A stretch of DNA of 37,433 nt, taken from positions 1 to 37,433 of the forward strand of contig NZ_BPET01000060.1 in NCBI RefSeq assembly GCF_019654915.1, written 5' to 3'. The translations under genes were made by a program, and so were the position numbers. The first letter of the stretch is position 1. Each line of letters opens with the position of its first letter. Under the pieces are notes generated by a model that did not search any database, had not been told where the DNA came from, and saw nothing but the letters and a program-made list of their open reading frames with translations. Origin of the DNA: Shewanella sp. MBTL60-007 (GTDB lineage: Bacteria > Pseudomonadota > Gammaproteobacteria > Enterobacterales > Shewanellaceae). Below are positions 7,187 to 16,056 of the stretch, one piece after another.

Positions 7187-8491
7187 TTGTCACACTTTGA
7201 TACTGAACAAGTCGAACAAGTCGAACAAGTCGAACAAGTCGAACAAGGCTGTGCTAAATCCTCATCCTATAAAGCACAAGAACAAGCCCTTAATCGGTTT
7301 GCTGAGCGCTATATTAAGCTCGTTTTAGCTGTAGGACAGCACGACTGCTACTATGTCGATGCTTACTATGGACCCAAAGAGTGGCAAAAAGAAACCTATT
7401 GGCAACCGCTAGCAGAACTTCAGCAGCTGCATCAACAAGGTTGTGAGGTTTTAAGGGGGATGACCGACGAGCTCAGTGAGCCTGAGCTGGTTGAACGGCA
7501 TAAATTCCTTCAGACGCAGTGGCTCTCTATTGGTGCATATTTGGATTTCCTACAGGGTAAACAGCGTAGCTTCAATGAAGAGGCTGTGGCTTTATACGAC
7601 TGTCAACTGGCCGAGTACTCCCTGCTTGAACATCGGCAAGTGCTAACTGAAATCGATGCCTTATTGCCGGGAGAGGGATCACTGACCGATCGCTATAACC
7701 AGTTTAAGGCACAATTTATTGTCCCTAAGAATAAGGCGGCAGAGGTCTTCTCGGCTGCGGTTGAACTTGCGCGGACGCGCACCAAAAAGCATATGGCTCT
7801 ACCCGAAAACGAAAGTTTTGAGATTGAGTATGTAAACGATAAGGTGTGGACTGCTTATAACTGGTACAAAGGCGATTTCCATAGTTTGATTCAGTTAAAC
7901 CAAGATCAACCCTTGGGGATCGAGCGTTATCTGGAACTGGCGTCACATGAAGGCTACCCGGGTCACCATGTATTTAATCTATTGCAAGAGCAGAAGTTGG
8001 TAAAAGCTAAGCAGTGGTTAGAATACGCTATCTATCCGCTATATAGTCCTATCTCCTACCTGTCGGAAGGCAGCGCAAACTATGCCTTGAGCCTTATTTT
8101 ATCCGATGATGAGGTGATAGCCTTTGAGCGTGATGTATTGATGCCACTGGCCGGATTAGAGGGTGATCTTGCGCTATTCCACCGAGTATTAAAATTGGTT
8201 AAAAAGCTGGGCTACTATGAGAATTACGTTAGCCAATGCTTAACCGATAAGTTAGTCGATGCAGCAACGGCAGAGAAAATGTTGATTGAAGGCGCACTCT
8301 ACCCAGAGTCTCGTGCTAAGCAAAGAGTTCAGTTTTATGAGCGTAATCGCTCTTATGTGATCAATTATAGCGTTGGCGAAGATGCGGTAGCGTCTTGGGT
8401 TGAGGCGGAAGCTCAAACTCAAGCGCAAAAATGGACGCGCTTCGAAAGCCTATTATCTAGGCCTCTAAACGCGTCGGATATGCTTCTTTAA
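7187..8491 (+). CDS. DUF885 family metallopeptidase-like protein
   Basis: This 434-residue cytoplasmic protein contains HEGYPGHH near residue 253, the zinc-binding-type HExxxGHH signature of the DUF885 family, which is related in fold to peptidases. Nearby features fit: an early aromatic segment (DCYYVDAYYGPKEW) and a downstream SEGSANYALS motif that may supply the third ligand. Substrate and physiological role are unknown. TTG 7187 is the start, with AGGAG at 7175-7180. Just inside the gene the 9-bp unit GAACAAGTC is repeated four times (7205-7240) plus a partial copy. It encodes repeated Glu-Gln-Val and gives an unusual variable-looking N-terminal tail. Confidence 0.8.
   Translation: MSHFDTEQVEQVEQVEQVEQGCAKSSSYKAQEQALNRFAERYIKLVLAVGQHDCYYVDAYYGPKEWQKETYWQPLAELQQLHQQGCEVLRGMTDELSEPELVERHKFLQTQWLSIGAYLDFLQGKQRSFNEEAVALYDCQLAEYSLLEHRQVLTEIDALLPGEGSLTDRYNQFKAQFIVPKNKAAEVFSAAVELARTRTKKHMALPENESFEIEYVNDKVWTAYNWYKGDFHSLIQLNQDQPLGIERYLELASHEGYPGHHVFNLLQEQKLVKAKQWLEYAIYPLYSPISYLSEGSANYALSLILSDDEVIAFERDVLMPLAGLEGDLALFHRVLKLVKKLGYYENYVSQCLTDKLVDAATAEKMLIEGALYPESRAKQRVQFYERNRSYVINYSVGEDAVASWVEAEAQTQAQKWTRFESLLSRPLNASDMLL
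7205..7247 (+). repeat. 9-bp tandem repeat GAACAAGTC inside DUF885 gene
   Basis: Four perfect consecutive copies of GAACAAGTC are followed by GAACAAG. The unit is a multiple of three, so copy changes would lengthen or shorten an Glu-Gln-Val tail without shifting the frame. It starts seven codons into the gene. Confidence 0.95.
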
Positions 8492-8506
8492 TTTTAACGA
8501 GTCTAG

Positions 8507-8836
8507 TTAAACGGGCTCGTTAGGATTGTGTTCGAAAGTACGGCCTTGGCGTGGTGCTGAGGTCGGTGTTTCTTTATAAACCGTTTCCTGAAACTCTTCA
8601 CTATATTGAAATTCTTGGTTGGCTTGCTGCTTTTGAAAACGTGCAAGCTGACGCTTTAAAAATACGCGTCCAAATAGGCTCAATGCTATGAAACTAATAG
8701 CGCCAAACAAGAGTAAAAATGGCAGAGCGACTAAGGCTAATGTCATAAACGCCAAACCGATAACGAATGCTAGCCAGCCACGGGTGCCAGAAAATCGATT
8801 TTGCATCGGATTGTGTTGAAATTGGCTATAAATCAT
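8507..8836 (-). CDS. Small hypothetical membrane protein
   Basis: This 109-residue protein has a long hydrophobic region (residues 20-58: WLAFVIGLAFMTLALVALPF and onward) that probably forms two membrane segments. A basic segment (FLKRQLARFQKQQ) and an acidic/polar tail follow. GGAGA lies 5 bases before the ATG. I recognise no family. The gene is convergent with the DUF885 gene, with only 15 bases between stops. AACGAG (8496-8501) and CTCGTT (8516-8521) around the two stops could pair and act as a shared terminator. Confidence 0.65.
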   Translation of the reverse strand: MIYSQFQHNPMQNRFSGTRGWLAFVIGLAFMTLALVALPFLLLFGAISFIALSLFGRVFLKRQLARFQKQQANQEFQYSEEFQETVYKETPTSAPRQGRTFEHNPNEPV

Positions 8837-8997
8837 AAGTTCTCCAAAATATCTTAACGCAAGCGTACAGGAAAAAGATGAATACAGGCTGAACCACTAG
8901 GCCTTTTATTCCTGAAATGTGTGCTCGTTGTGGAACAATACTGCCGACTATTTGAACCAAGATCACGTTAATAAAGGTTAATCTAATTTAACTCGCA

Positions 8998-9966
8998 TCA
9001 GTTATGGCTGTTAGAGAGTGCTTTGGCCACGCTCTCGCAGATAATCTCTTTTACCCATCTATGCCCCGGATCCTCAGCGCTGCGCTCATGCCAAAGTAGT
9101 ACGTAGGCCAGTGGAATAAACTCAATCGGTAGTGGTAACTCCACTAAAGGGTAAAGCTTCTTAGCGTGCTGAGCAAAACTCGCGGGCAGGGTAAAGATCA
9201 GATCACTATGGGCACAAACACTGGCGGCGCCATAGAAGTCGGGTACGATAGTACTTAATTGGCGGTGGTGGCCCAAGTCGGCTAGGTGGTAATCCAGCGC
9301 CCACCAATCGTTTCCTTCACAGCGCACTTGCACATGCGGCATCTGTAGGTAGATATCCAGATCCCAATGGCCTGCTGTGACCGTCGAGAGAATAGGGTGG
9401 TCTTGGCGCACTAAGCATACCTGATGATCGGTAAATAGGGTTTGGTGAGCAATACCGTCGGGTAACCTATCCACTTGAAACGCCGATTGCGGATGCAGTT
9501 CCCGCCCTGCAAAACCAAAATCAATCTGCCCTTGTTGAATAGCTTGTAGAGAATTTTCGCTCCATACAAAGCTATCAAGCTTAAGATTGGGAGCGCGGTT
9601 AAGTAATGTGCCTATGAAGTTAGGCAATAAAGTTTCGTATGCGCTCTCTACCATGGCAAATGAAAACTGGCGGGTGCTGTTATGGGGCGTAAAACCAGGT
9701 GGTAGTGTCAATTGATACAGGCTTTGTAGGCTTTGAGGCAGTAATTTGCCTAACTGTATTGCGTGGGCTGTTGGTTTGAGTCCGTGGGCTGTGCGCAAAA
9801 AGAGTGGGTCCCCTAGCGTGTCCCTTAATCGGTTTAAACTTTTACTTAGCGCCGACTGGCTTACATGCAGGCGGTTAGCCGCGCGGGTCACGCTCTCCTC
9901 TTCTAGCAATACTTGCAGAATCACTAACAGGTTTAGATCGATACGCATGAGATTATCAAGTTTCAA
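8998..9966 (-). CDS. LysR-family regulator, divergent from MFS exporter
   Basis: The 322-residue protein has the LysR N-terminal winged helix-turn-helix: DLNLLVILQVLLEEESVTRAA, then LHVSQSALSKSLNRLR at about residues 33-48. An effector-binding domain follows. The C-terminal pattern LLWHERSAEDPGHRWVKEII is typical of the NodD/LeuO-like LysR subgroup. TTG 9966 is taken as the start because GAGGA lies at good spacing; ATG 9948 (Met7) is the alternative. The divergent neighbour is a Bcr/CflA exporter 100 bases away, so this is probably its regulator. The spacer has repeated GGAAAT/ATTTCC words that may be part of an operator. The effector is unknown. Confidence 0.85.
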   Translation of the reverse strand: MKLDNLMRIDLNLLVILQVLLEEESVTRAANRLHVSQSALSKSLNRLRDTLGDPLFLRTAHGLKPTAHAIQLGKLLPQSLQSLYQLTLPPGFTPHNSTRQFSFAMVESAYETLLPNFIGTLLNRAPNLKLDSFVWSENSLQAIQQGQIDFGFAGRELHPQSAFQVDRLPDGIAHQTLFTDHQVCLVRQDHPILSTVTAGHWDLDIYLQMPHVQVRCEGNDWWALDYHLADLGHHRQLSTIVPDFYGAASVCAHSDLIFTLPASFAQHAKKLYPLVELPLPIEFIPLAYVLLWHERSAEDPGHRWVKEIICESVAKALSNSHN

Positions 9967-10066
9967 AGATATTCCTCATTGGAAATTCATAATGGAAATA
10001 ATATCATTTCTGTTCATACCTTAGTTTGATTACTATAGCGCTGTTTTCCTAATTCTGAGAAAGATC

Positions 10067-11269
10067 ATGCGCCGTAGTTTGTTACCTATTTTATTGCCCT
10101 TGGTGATTTTAAGCCCTTTGGCTATCGATATTTATCTGCCCTCTATGCCAGCAATGGCTGCAGAATTTTCAGTGTCTGCGAGTGAGATCCAATCGACACT
10201 AGTGCTTTTCCTATTCGCGATGGGCACAGGGCAGTTACTTATCGGCCCATTGGCAGACCGCTACGGTCGTCGCCCCGTTGCTATTGGTGGCATCATTTTT
10301 TACATGGCAAGCAGCCTGTTAGCTGCCGTTGCCGTGGAGTTTCACTGGCTGCAAATCGCTCGTGTGATGCAGGGCTTAGCTGCCTGCTCCACCTCGATTG
10401 TGGTATTTAGTGCGGTACGAGACTGTTTCTCTCCGAAAGAGGGAGCACGTTACTACAGTTACCTAAACGGCATGATCTGTATTATTCCTGCTTTAGCACC
10501 GACATTAGGTGGTATGTTGGCGCTGCAGTTTGGCTGGCGTTCTAACTTCACCTTTATGGCATTGTATGGCTTAGTTATTCTGGCTTTAGTGAGCCTACGC
10601 TTACCTGAGACTCGTCCACAAAATACGATTAGTGATGGTCCGCTATATCGCTGGGCACGCTATAAGCCTGTGATCACCGAGCCACACTTCCTGTTTTACG
10701 CCATCTCATGTATGGCGGGGATGGCAGCTATTCTTTGTTATGTCTCCTATGCGCCTGTATGGCTCATTGGGCACCTAGGCGTGTCGGAGCTTACTTTCAG
10801 CGGTCTATTTGGTCTTAACGCAGCCGTGAATATCATCGCCTGTTTTGCTGCGCCGTTAGTGATTAAGAAGCTAGGTAACCGACCAACCGTTATCACTGCA
10901 TTGGTATTGATGCTGCTGTCTGCAGTGACTCAAGTTATCGTACAGATCCTAGGCCCACAGTCAGGCTTGATGGCGGCTTATAGTTATATGTTGCCTATGA
11001 TGCTGCTATGTATTGGCTTCGCGCTACTACTTGGGCCAGCAACTAGCATGGCGTTGTCAGCCTTTGGTGAGAGAGCGGGCACGGCAACGGCGATGCTTGG
11101 ATTCATTCAGATGAGTGGCGCTTCTCTGCTAACCGCATTAATACAGCAAACGAACCTAACCGCTCCTTATGCCGTAGCTGTGCTAATGGGCGGGGGAGCG
11201 CTTGCATTGCTAGCGATGATGGCAATGCCGAAATTTAATCATTGGCACCAAGAACAGCACGCCTATTAG
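10067..11269 (+). CDS. Bcr/CflA-type multidrug MFS exporter (DHA1)
   Basis: The 400-residue protein has about 12 membrane segments. It carries the DHA1 motif D1/A features: LSPLAIDIYLPSMPAMAAEF at residues 15-34, the Bcr/CflA hallmark, and GPLADRYGRRP at residues 60-70. GWRSNFTFMALYG in the middle also fits. Such proteins use the proton gradient to expel drugs such as bicyclomycin or chloramphenicol; the real substrate cannot be read from sequence. The ribosome site is weak (GAGAAAG). The gene is divergent from a LysR gene, its likely regulator, and ends in a strong intrinsic terminator at 11338-11373. Confidence 0.9.
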   Translation: MRRSLLPILLPLVILSPLAIDIYLPSMPAMAAEFSVSASEIQSTLVLFLFAMGTGQLLIGPLADRYGRRPVAIGGIIFYMASSLLAAVAVEFHWLQIARVMQGLAACSTSIVVFSAVRDCFSPKEGARYYSYLNGMICIIPALAPTLGGMLALQFGWRSNFTFMALYGLVILALVSLRLPETRPQNTISDGPLYRWARYKPVITEPHFLFYAISCMAGMAAILCYVSYAPVWLIGHLGVSELTFSGLFGLNAAVNIIACFAAPLVIKKLGNRPTVITALVLMLLSAVTQVIVQILGPQSGLMAAYSYMLPMMLLCIGFALLLGPATSMALSAFGERAGTATAMLGFIQMSGASLLTALIQQTNLTAPYAVAVLMGGGALALLAMMAMPKFNHWHQEQHAY

Positions 11270-11337
11270 ATTGAGTTGTCGAGCGCGCTCAGCTGTAGAT
11301 AGTAAAAGTTAACTTTGTTTCACCCTGAAACACCTTT

Positions 11338-11373
11338 AGCCTGCATTGACTAACCATCTTCGCAGGCTTTTTT
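11338..11373 (+). terminator. Intrinsic terminator of MFS exporter gene
   Basis: AGCCTGC (11338-11344) pairs with GCAGGCT (11362-11368), followed directly by a run of seven T. The loop is 17 bases. It also lies just past the stop of the minus-strand outer-membrane protein gene. Confidence 0.85.
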
Positions 11374-11390
11374 TATTTTAGTGATTGGTA

Positions 11391-12392
11391 TTAGAAGCGG
11401 GCATTAACGGCTAAGCGGAAGAAAACACCGTCAGGCGAGTCACCTTGGTCATCGAAGTACTTAGCGACAGAAGCGTTGGCTGCGAAAATATTTGAGAACT
11501 GCCACCAATAGGCGGTATTGATGGTGTAAAGGCTGTCGCTGGCGTCATCGCTATATAGAGAAGGGCTGCTTTCTTGACTGCGATAAATTATCGTTTTGCT
11601 GTCAAGCTTTTGCCATGAATATTCACCACCAACAGACCATGACTTGTTGATATAAAAGTCAGCAGCAAGGTGAACTAAATGATTCTCTATGCTTGAGTCA
11701 TATCCAGAGTTCCCCGCTTCATCTGTGTTGTCATTGTAATAGCGATAGGCATGATTAGCATCCTTTTCACTATATTGCCAAAATCCTGCTAGTTCTATGC
11801 CTGCAAATGACTGCATCGGAATAAAGCTACGCACCTTGACTCCATAAGTATCTGTTTGGGAATCAAACGAACTTTCATGTACGTGTCCAATACTGAGTTC
11901 CTCTATTTTGCTATCAGAAGCGTTAGTATTCGCGTAGTAAATGGAGACTTCTGAGGTGTCGTTAAAATAGTAGCCTAAGCTTAACTGATAGCTATCTTGG
12001 TCTTCATCTAGACTCGTGTATTGACGATTATCGTCAGTCTTAGCATACATTCCTCCTACAAACCATTTTGTATCAAATACGTAAGTCGCATCAATGTGGT
12101 AGACATCAATATCATTAATCACTTGCAATTGAGCGTATTGCACGCCGATATTTGTAGTTTGTGCGAGGGTTCCATTTAGTGCATAGGGACCATTTTCAAC
12201 CGATACAGGCGAAAGGTAATAGCGGTAACCTAAGTTCCATACACCATCGCCAAAATTATCGCTATAAGTGCCAAGAGCAAGATCTAATTCGTGTTGGTAG
12301 CTGCTATCTGTTTGAGTCGGAGTATCGCTTGCGAGAGCATTACAGCTAATGAGACTGGATAATATAACGAGAGAAATCGGGCTTCGTTTCAT
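11391..12392 (-). CDS. Outer-membrane beta-barrel (porin-like) protein
   Basis: The 333-residue precursor has a signal peptide (MKRSPISLVILSSLISCNALA, cleavage about residue 22). The mature part has alternating aromatic/polar strands typical of an outer-membrane barrel (WNLGYRYYLSPVS, YQLSLGYYFNDTSEVSIYYA, WSVGGEYSWQ). It ends in phenylalanine (LAVNARF), the usual BamA recognition signal. Acidic loops rich in Asp, Ser and Asn connect the strands. I do not recognise a specific porin family. AAGGA precedes the ATG. A strongly structured segment lies in the upstream region at 12457-12539 and could be in its mRNA leader. Confidence 0.8.
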   Translation of the reverse strand: MKRSPISLVILSSLISCNALASDTPTQTDSSYQHELDLALGTYSDNFGDGVWNLGYRYYLSPVSVENGPYALNGTLAQTTNIGVQYAQLQVINDIDVYHIDATYVFDTKWFVGGMYAKTDDNRQYTSLDEDQDSYQLSLGYYFNDTSEVSIYYANTNASDSKIEELSIGHVHESSFDSQTDTYGVKVRSFIPMQSFAGIELAGFWQYSEKDANHAYRYYNDNTDEAGNSGYDSSIENHLVHLAADFYINKSWSVGGEYSWQKLDSKTIIYRSQESSPSLYSDDASDSLYTINTAYWWQFSNIFAANASVAKYFDDQGDSPDGVFFRLAVNARF

Positions 12393-12456
12393 TTTACGTC
12401 CTTGTTAGAGGCTTTAATTTGCTAGCCTGCTATGGTTAAGATTACTGTGTTCATCT

Positions 12457-12539
12457 GTCGTCTAGATAGCAGAGGGTCTGCACCAATAAGTGCAGGAAGA
12501 CCACCATTAAGCTATAGATGGGTGACGACTTCATTCTTT
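12457..12539 (-). promoter_or_regulatory. Structured leader-like element upstream of barrel gene
   Basis: GTCGTC (12457-12462) pairs with GACGAC (12534-12539) as an outer stem. Inside, GGTC-TGCAC (12475-12483) pairs with GTGCA (12490-12494) and GACC (12499-12502), leaving a GGAA internal bulge and a CAATAA loop. It begins 65 bases upstream of the minus-strand start. It might be a leader of the barrel gene or a small RNA; it matches no riboswitch I recognise. The rest of this 298-base gap shows nothing clear besides the ribosome site of the next gene. Confidence 0.35.
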
Positions 12540-12690
12540 GAAGTTAGTCGCTTAAAAATTAGTGAGTTAAAATTATCTGGTTGAAATTTACGCTATGTAG
12601 TCTGCGATTGTAAAGTCGAGTAATCGTGTAATTTGTATCAACACTCAGCTACAATTTGCAGGATATTCCAAACAAACACTCAGAGGTCTT

Positions 12691-13284
12691 GTGTCCCGTC
12701 CAACTTGTCCTAACTGCCACTACCCGCAAAGTGCTTGTCTGTGCGCCAGTATTGAAACCATGCAGGTCAAGCCTGAATTGATTATTTTGCAAGACCCAAG
12801 CGAAGTGGGGCATGCGAAAAATAGTGTTCGTCTGCTAGAACTGGTCATAGCAGAAACTCAAGTTGTGGTGGGGGAAACCGCGGATGATTTTGCTGCGCTA
12901 CGGCAGCAGTTGGCGACATCAGCTAAACCTGTCTACTTGATCTATCCATCAGAGAGCAGCGTGTCGGCAGGTGAGACGAGAATTGAGGAAGAGGCGATCT
13001 TACTCTTCTTAGACGGCACTTGGCGTAAGGCCTATAAGTTGCTGCAGCTTAACCCATGGTTACAGGCTTACCCCGCGCTGCATTTGGATCTGGATGCGGC
13101 TTCTAATTACACCATTCGTAAGGCGAGTCGTAGCGATAGTCTGTCAACATTGGAAGCGGTAGCCATGACGCTTAAGGCGATCGATGAAGAACAAAATGTA
13201 GCACCTTTAACGAATGCATTAAGTGCTATGGTAGAACAGAGGCTTGCTTCTATGCCTGCCGATGTGCGGGCCCGATATCGATAA
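12691..13284 (+). CDS. tapT: DTW-domain tRNA-uridine aminocarboxypropyltransferase
   Basis: This 197-residue protein starts with a zinc-binding-type CPNCHYPQSACLCA (residues 6-19). It contains the DTW-family core: LLFLDGTWRKAYKLL (about residues 108-122), then the basic/serine-rich IRKASRSDSLSTLEA. TapT (E. coli YfiP) transfers the 3-amino-3-carboxypropyl group of S-adenosylmethionine to uridine 47 of tRNAs, forming acp3U. Translation starts at GTG 12691 with AGAGG at 12682-12686. It stands alone between the barrel gene and the GGDEF/EAL gene. The family assignment is confident; the specific site modified is taken from the E. coli homologue. Confidence 0.88.
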   Translation: MSRPTCPNCHYPQSACLCASIETMQVKPELIILQDPSEVGHAKNSVRLLELVIAETQVVVGETADDFAALRQQLATSAKPVYLIYPSESSVSAGETRIEEEAILLFLDGTWRKAYKLLQLNPWLQAYPALHLDLDAASNYTIRKASRSDSLSTLEAVAMTLKAIDEEQNVAPLTNALSAMVEQRLASMPADVRARYR

Positions 13285-13451
13285 CATATATTATTGATAG
13301 TGGTTTTTATATTCGATGTTTAAAGTTAAAGAAACTCTGTGAGTTTTTGCTGATAAATTGATGTAAGCTTTTGTGATTCAAGTCGTTTATTCCTTGGTAA
13401 AACACAGTTGATATCACGCTAATTTTTCGATGAATAGGGTTTAATAAGTGA

Positions 13452-13540
13452 ATCACCTACGGTGATGATTGTGGCTACGCCGGCAACAGCTTTTGCAGGG
13501 GGCGACACTGAATAATTCATTCAGAGTGCTGGCGTAGCTA
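13452..13540 (-). terminator. Nested hairpins at 3' end of GGDEF/EAL gene
   Basis: TGGCTACGCCGGC (13471-13483) pairs, with G-U allowance, with GCTGGCGTAGCTA (13528-13540), and CACTGAAT/ATTCAGAGTG can pair inside. A further perfect stem, ATCACC-TAC-GGTGAT, lies at 13452-13466. The long stem overlaps the TAG stop of the minus-strand gene. No T-run follows, so function as a terminator is uncertain. Confidence 0.4.
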
Positions 13541-15685
13541 TCTTCCTGACACTCGGTAGCGGGCCTGTTGGGTATCATAGATTGGACTAAGCTGATCAAG
13601 CGTAAAGCTTTCTGCCGTTACGGGCTTATTGAAGAAATATCCTTGTCCCATACCTTTGCCTAAACTCAATAATAGATCTCGTTGAGATTGTGTCTCAATC
13701 CCTTCAACAACAAAATCGATCTCTAAGGTTTGCGCTAGTTGCATTATGGCCTTGCAAAGCTTTTGGCCTTGATTGGTGTTTAAGCGCTGGGCAAAAGCGG
13801 AATCGATTTTTAGGCTATCGATGGGTAAACTACTGAGCCGACTTAAGGAAGATAGCCCTGCGCCAAAGTCGTCTATTGCTATGCTGATATTCATTTCTTT
13901 TAGCTGGGCTAAGATATTTGCCATGAACTTAGGTCGATGAATAAGTGCACTCTCGGTGATTTCAATAATCAATGTATTAGCGGGTAGTTGAGTGCGGGAA
14001 AGTAGCCCTTTAAGCATGGGAATAAAGTCAGGGTGTTCGAGTTGAGAGCGTGAAATATTGACGCTGATCTTAAGCTGAGAGTCAAACTCTTGGTGCCACT
14101 GCTGCATCTGTATGCAAGCTTGCTCTAACGCCCACTGGCCAATACTCACCATCAGACCCGCTTCCTCTAGCAGAGGGATAAAGTCTTGTGCTTCAACGAT
14201 TTCGCCATTGCTTTGAGTCCAGCGTAGCAGGGCTTCAACTGCCATAATGTCGTTAGACTCTAAATCGGTAATACTCTGATAGGCTAGGCTAAACTGTCCA
14301 AGTCCTTGGGCATGGCGCAGATCATTTAACGTGTGCAACTTCTTCTCTGCGGCTTCACGAATGGTCGCGTTATAGAAACGAATATGGTTCGGACTCTTCT
14401 TTGCAGAATACATGGCAGTATCGGCCATGCTTAACAGTTGATTGGGTTCATCGCTTTGCTGTGGAAATAGCGAGATCCCTATACTGGTACCTAGATAGAA
14501 TTTCTGACCATTAATTTCAAATGGCGCCTCAAACAGTGACAATATCAGTTCAGAAAAGGCTTCTATCTCTTCGCGGTTATGGCATAGGGGCAGAATCAAG
14601 GTGAACTCATCACCACCGAGACGGGCGATTTCGGCATTCTCGATACAGCAGGCTTCTAGGCGAGCAGCCACCAGTTGCAGAACCTTATCTCCCGTTGAGT
14701 GCCCAAAGCTGTCGTTAATATTCTTAAAGCCATTGAGGTCTAAGAACATCAAAGCACCAATCATTCCTGGGGAGCTTTTGATGTTATTGATCGCTTTATT
14801 GAGCAACTGGATCAGGTGAAAACGATTGGGTAGCCCTGTCAGTTTGTCATACATGGCTTGCTGGGTCAGCTTAGCTTCTAGTGCCTTCTTTTCACTAATA
14901 TCACTGAATAAATTGACATAAAATACAGTGTTATTCGCGTAGATCCGTCTACAACTTTGCCATGCTGGGAAAGTTGAGCCGTCTGAGCGACACTTCCTTA
15001 CTTCACCCTGCCAGCTTCCGGTTCCTTTTAAAGGGGTATCGGGTACTGAGCTTTCCTGTTGTAACTCTAGATTAAGTTCTTGTGGCGTCCGATTTAATAA
15101 ATGTTCGGCGCTATAGCCACAGATCCGACACATCGCCTTATTAACAGCTAATATTTGCTCTTCTTCATTGGTGATATAAACCGCTTCAGCGCTGTCTTCT
15201 AAAGTGATCGACATCAGTTCTTTTGGCAAGGTTTCAAAGCCATTACTGATGCTAGCTCGGCTACGTTTACGTCTATCCATAGGCTGGAATAAGACGAGCA
15301 TTATCTGCTCGCCATCGAGTAGTGCGGGATAAAGGGTTAACAGAGTTGGGAGCTCTTTACCTTGCTGGCTCATATGTAGCCAGTTAAATGAGACGACTTC
15401 GCCATTGGCTGCCTTTTTTATCATCTGCAGACCATATTCGACACTGCTTTTTCCTGAGGATTGCAGTCTAGGAGAGAAGTCGAAGGGGGTTGCGTGAATA
15501 AAGTTTTGCTCTAGGCTTTCAAAATAATTGAGTGCAGCAGAGGTTGCCGCCAAAAAGTGCTGTCCCTGTAGGATAGCTATTGCCGTTGATTCCGATTGCT
15601 GTTGCCAGTATGAGAGTTGTTCGGATAGCGCTGGATCTGCAGAAGATACACGTGGGTACAACTTAGACCAGGTTAACACACTCAT
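13538..15685 (-). CDS. PAS-GGDEF-EAL c-di-GMP signalling protein
   Basis: The 715-residue cytoplasmic protein has an N-terminal sensory region without membrane segments and a PAS domain at about residues 165-270 (EAVYITNEEEQILAVNKAMC). A GGDEF domain follows at about 285-440, with intact GGDEF near 355. An EAL domain then spans about 455-705 (EALLRW near 483). The EAL domain keeps the expected catalytic set: EAL, NISRSQL, EITES, DDFGAG, LKID and VVEGIET. It can be expected to hydrolyse c-di-GMP, and the GGDEF domain may make it. The inhibitory RxxD motif before GGDEF is absent. A PilZ effector gene lies 3 kb away. GGGAAGAG precedes the ATG. Confidence 0.92.
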   Translation of the reverse strand: MSVLTWSKLYPRVSSADPALSEQLSYWQQQSESTAIAILQGQHFLAATSAALNYFESLEQNFIHATPFDFSPRLQSSGKSSVEYGLQMIKKAANGEVVSFNWLHMSQQGKELPTLLTLYPALLDGEQIMLVLFQPMDRRKRSRASISNGFETLPKELMSITLEDSAEAVYITNEEEQILAVNKAMCRICGYSAEHLLNRTPQELNLELQQESSVPDTPLKGTGSWQGEVRKCRSDGSTFPAWQSCRRIYANNTVFYVNLFSDISEKKALEAKLTQQAMYDKLTGLPNRFHLIQLLNKAINNIKSSPGMIGALMFLDLNGFKNINDSFGHSTGDKVLQLVAARLEACCIENAEIARLGGDEFTLILPLCHNREEIEAFSELILSLFEAPFEINGQKFYLGTSIGISLFPQQSDEPNQLLSMADTAMYSAKKSPNHIRFYNATIREAAEKKLHTLNDLRHAQGLGQFSLAYQSITDLESNDIMAVEALLRWTQSNGEIVEAQDFIPLLEEAGLMVSIGQWALEQACIQMQQWHQEFDSQLKISVNISRSQLEHPDFIPMLKGLLSRTQLPANTLIIEITESALIHRPKFMANILAQLKEMNISIAIDDFGAGLSSLSRLSSLPIDSLKIDSAFAQRLNTNQGQKLCKAIMQLAQTLEIDFVVEGIETQSQRDLLLSLGKGMGQGYFFNKPVTAESFTLDQLSPIYDTQQARYRVSGR

Positions 15686-16056
15686 ACACTCTTCCCTTTT
15701 TGCATGACATTTCTAGAGGTAAATAACTCTTACTTCAGCAGCTAAAGTGATTATTTTGATATAGTTTAGTCGGTTTGGCGTCAAAAATACCTTTATTTGA
15801 CACTTTGCACAATTAAGATGTAACAAAATTGAATCTAGAGAACATTTACATAAAAAAAACCAGTAATCTGCAAGAGTAGACTTGAACTCATTTTTAAAAA
15901 AATGAAGGGTGAGAAATTGGCTAACTTGCTGACCTTGATGATAATTTATCTGATTAAAGCCTAATATTTTATAGGGTTGAACAAAAGGCAGTGTCAATGT
16001 GAATGAATTGGTTAAAATAGACGGCTAAGAAGAGGATTTTAGGACAAGGAATAACA
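15686..16056. other. 371-bp AT-rich intergenic region
   Basis: This gap separates the divergent GGDEF/EAL and small-secreted-protein genes. TAAAAT at 16013-16018 with GTGTCA at 15991-15996 (16-base spacer) is a plausible promoter for the downstream gene. The remainder is AT-rich with short A/T tracts; I see no gene or stable hairpin in it. Confidence 0.5.

Noticed and set aside
7116..7328. Plus-strand frame overlapping the start of the DUF885 gene
   Set aside because: It lacks a ribosome site and reads the 9-bp repeat as Lys-Ser-Asn; the overlapping frame has a clear family motif.
15713..15997. Minus-strand frame upstream of the GGDEF/EAL gene
   Set aside because: Composition is unlike a protein, no ribosome site precedes it, and it lies in the AT-rich promoter region.
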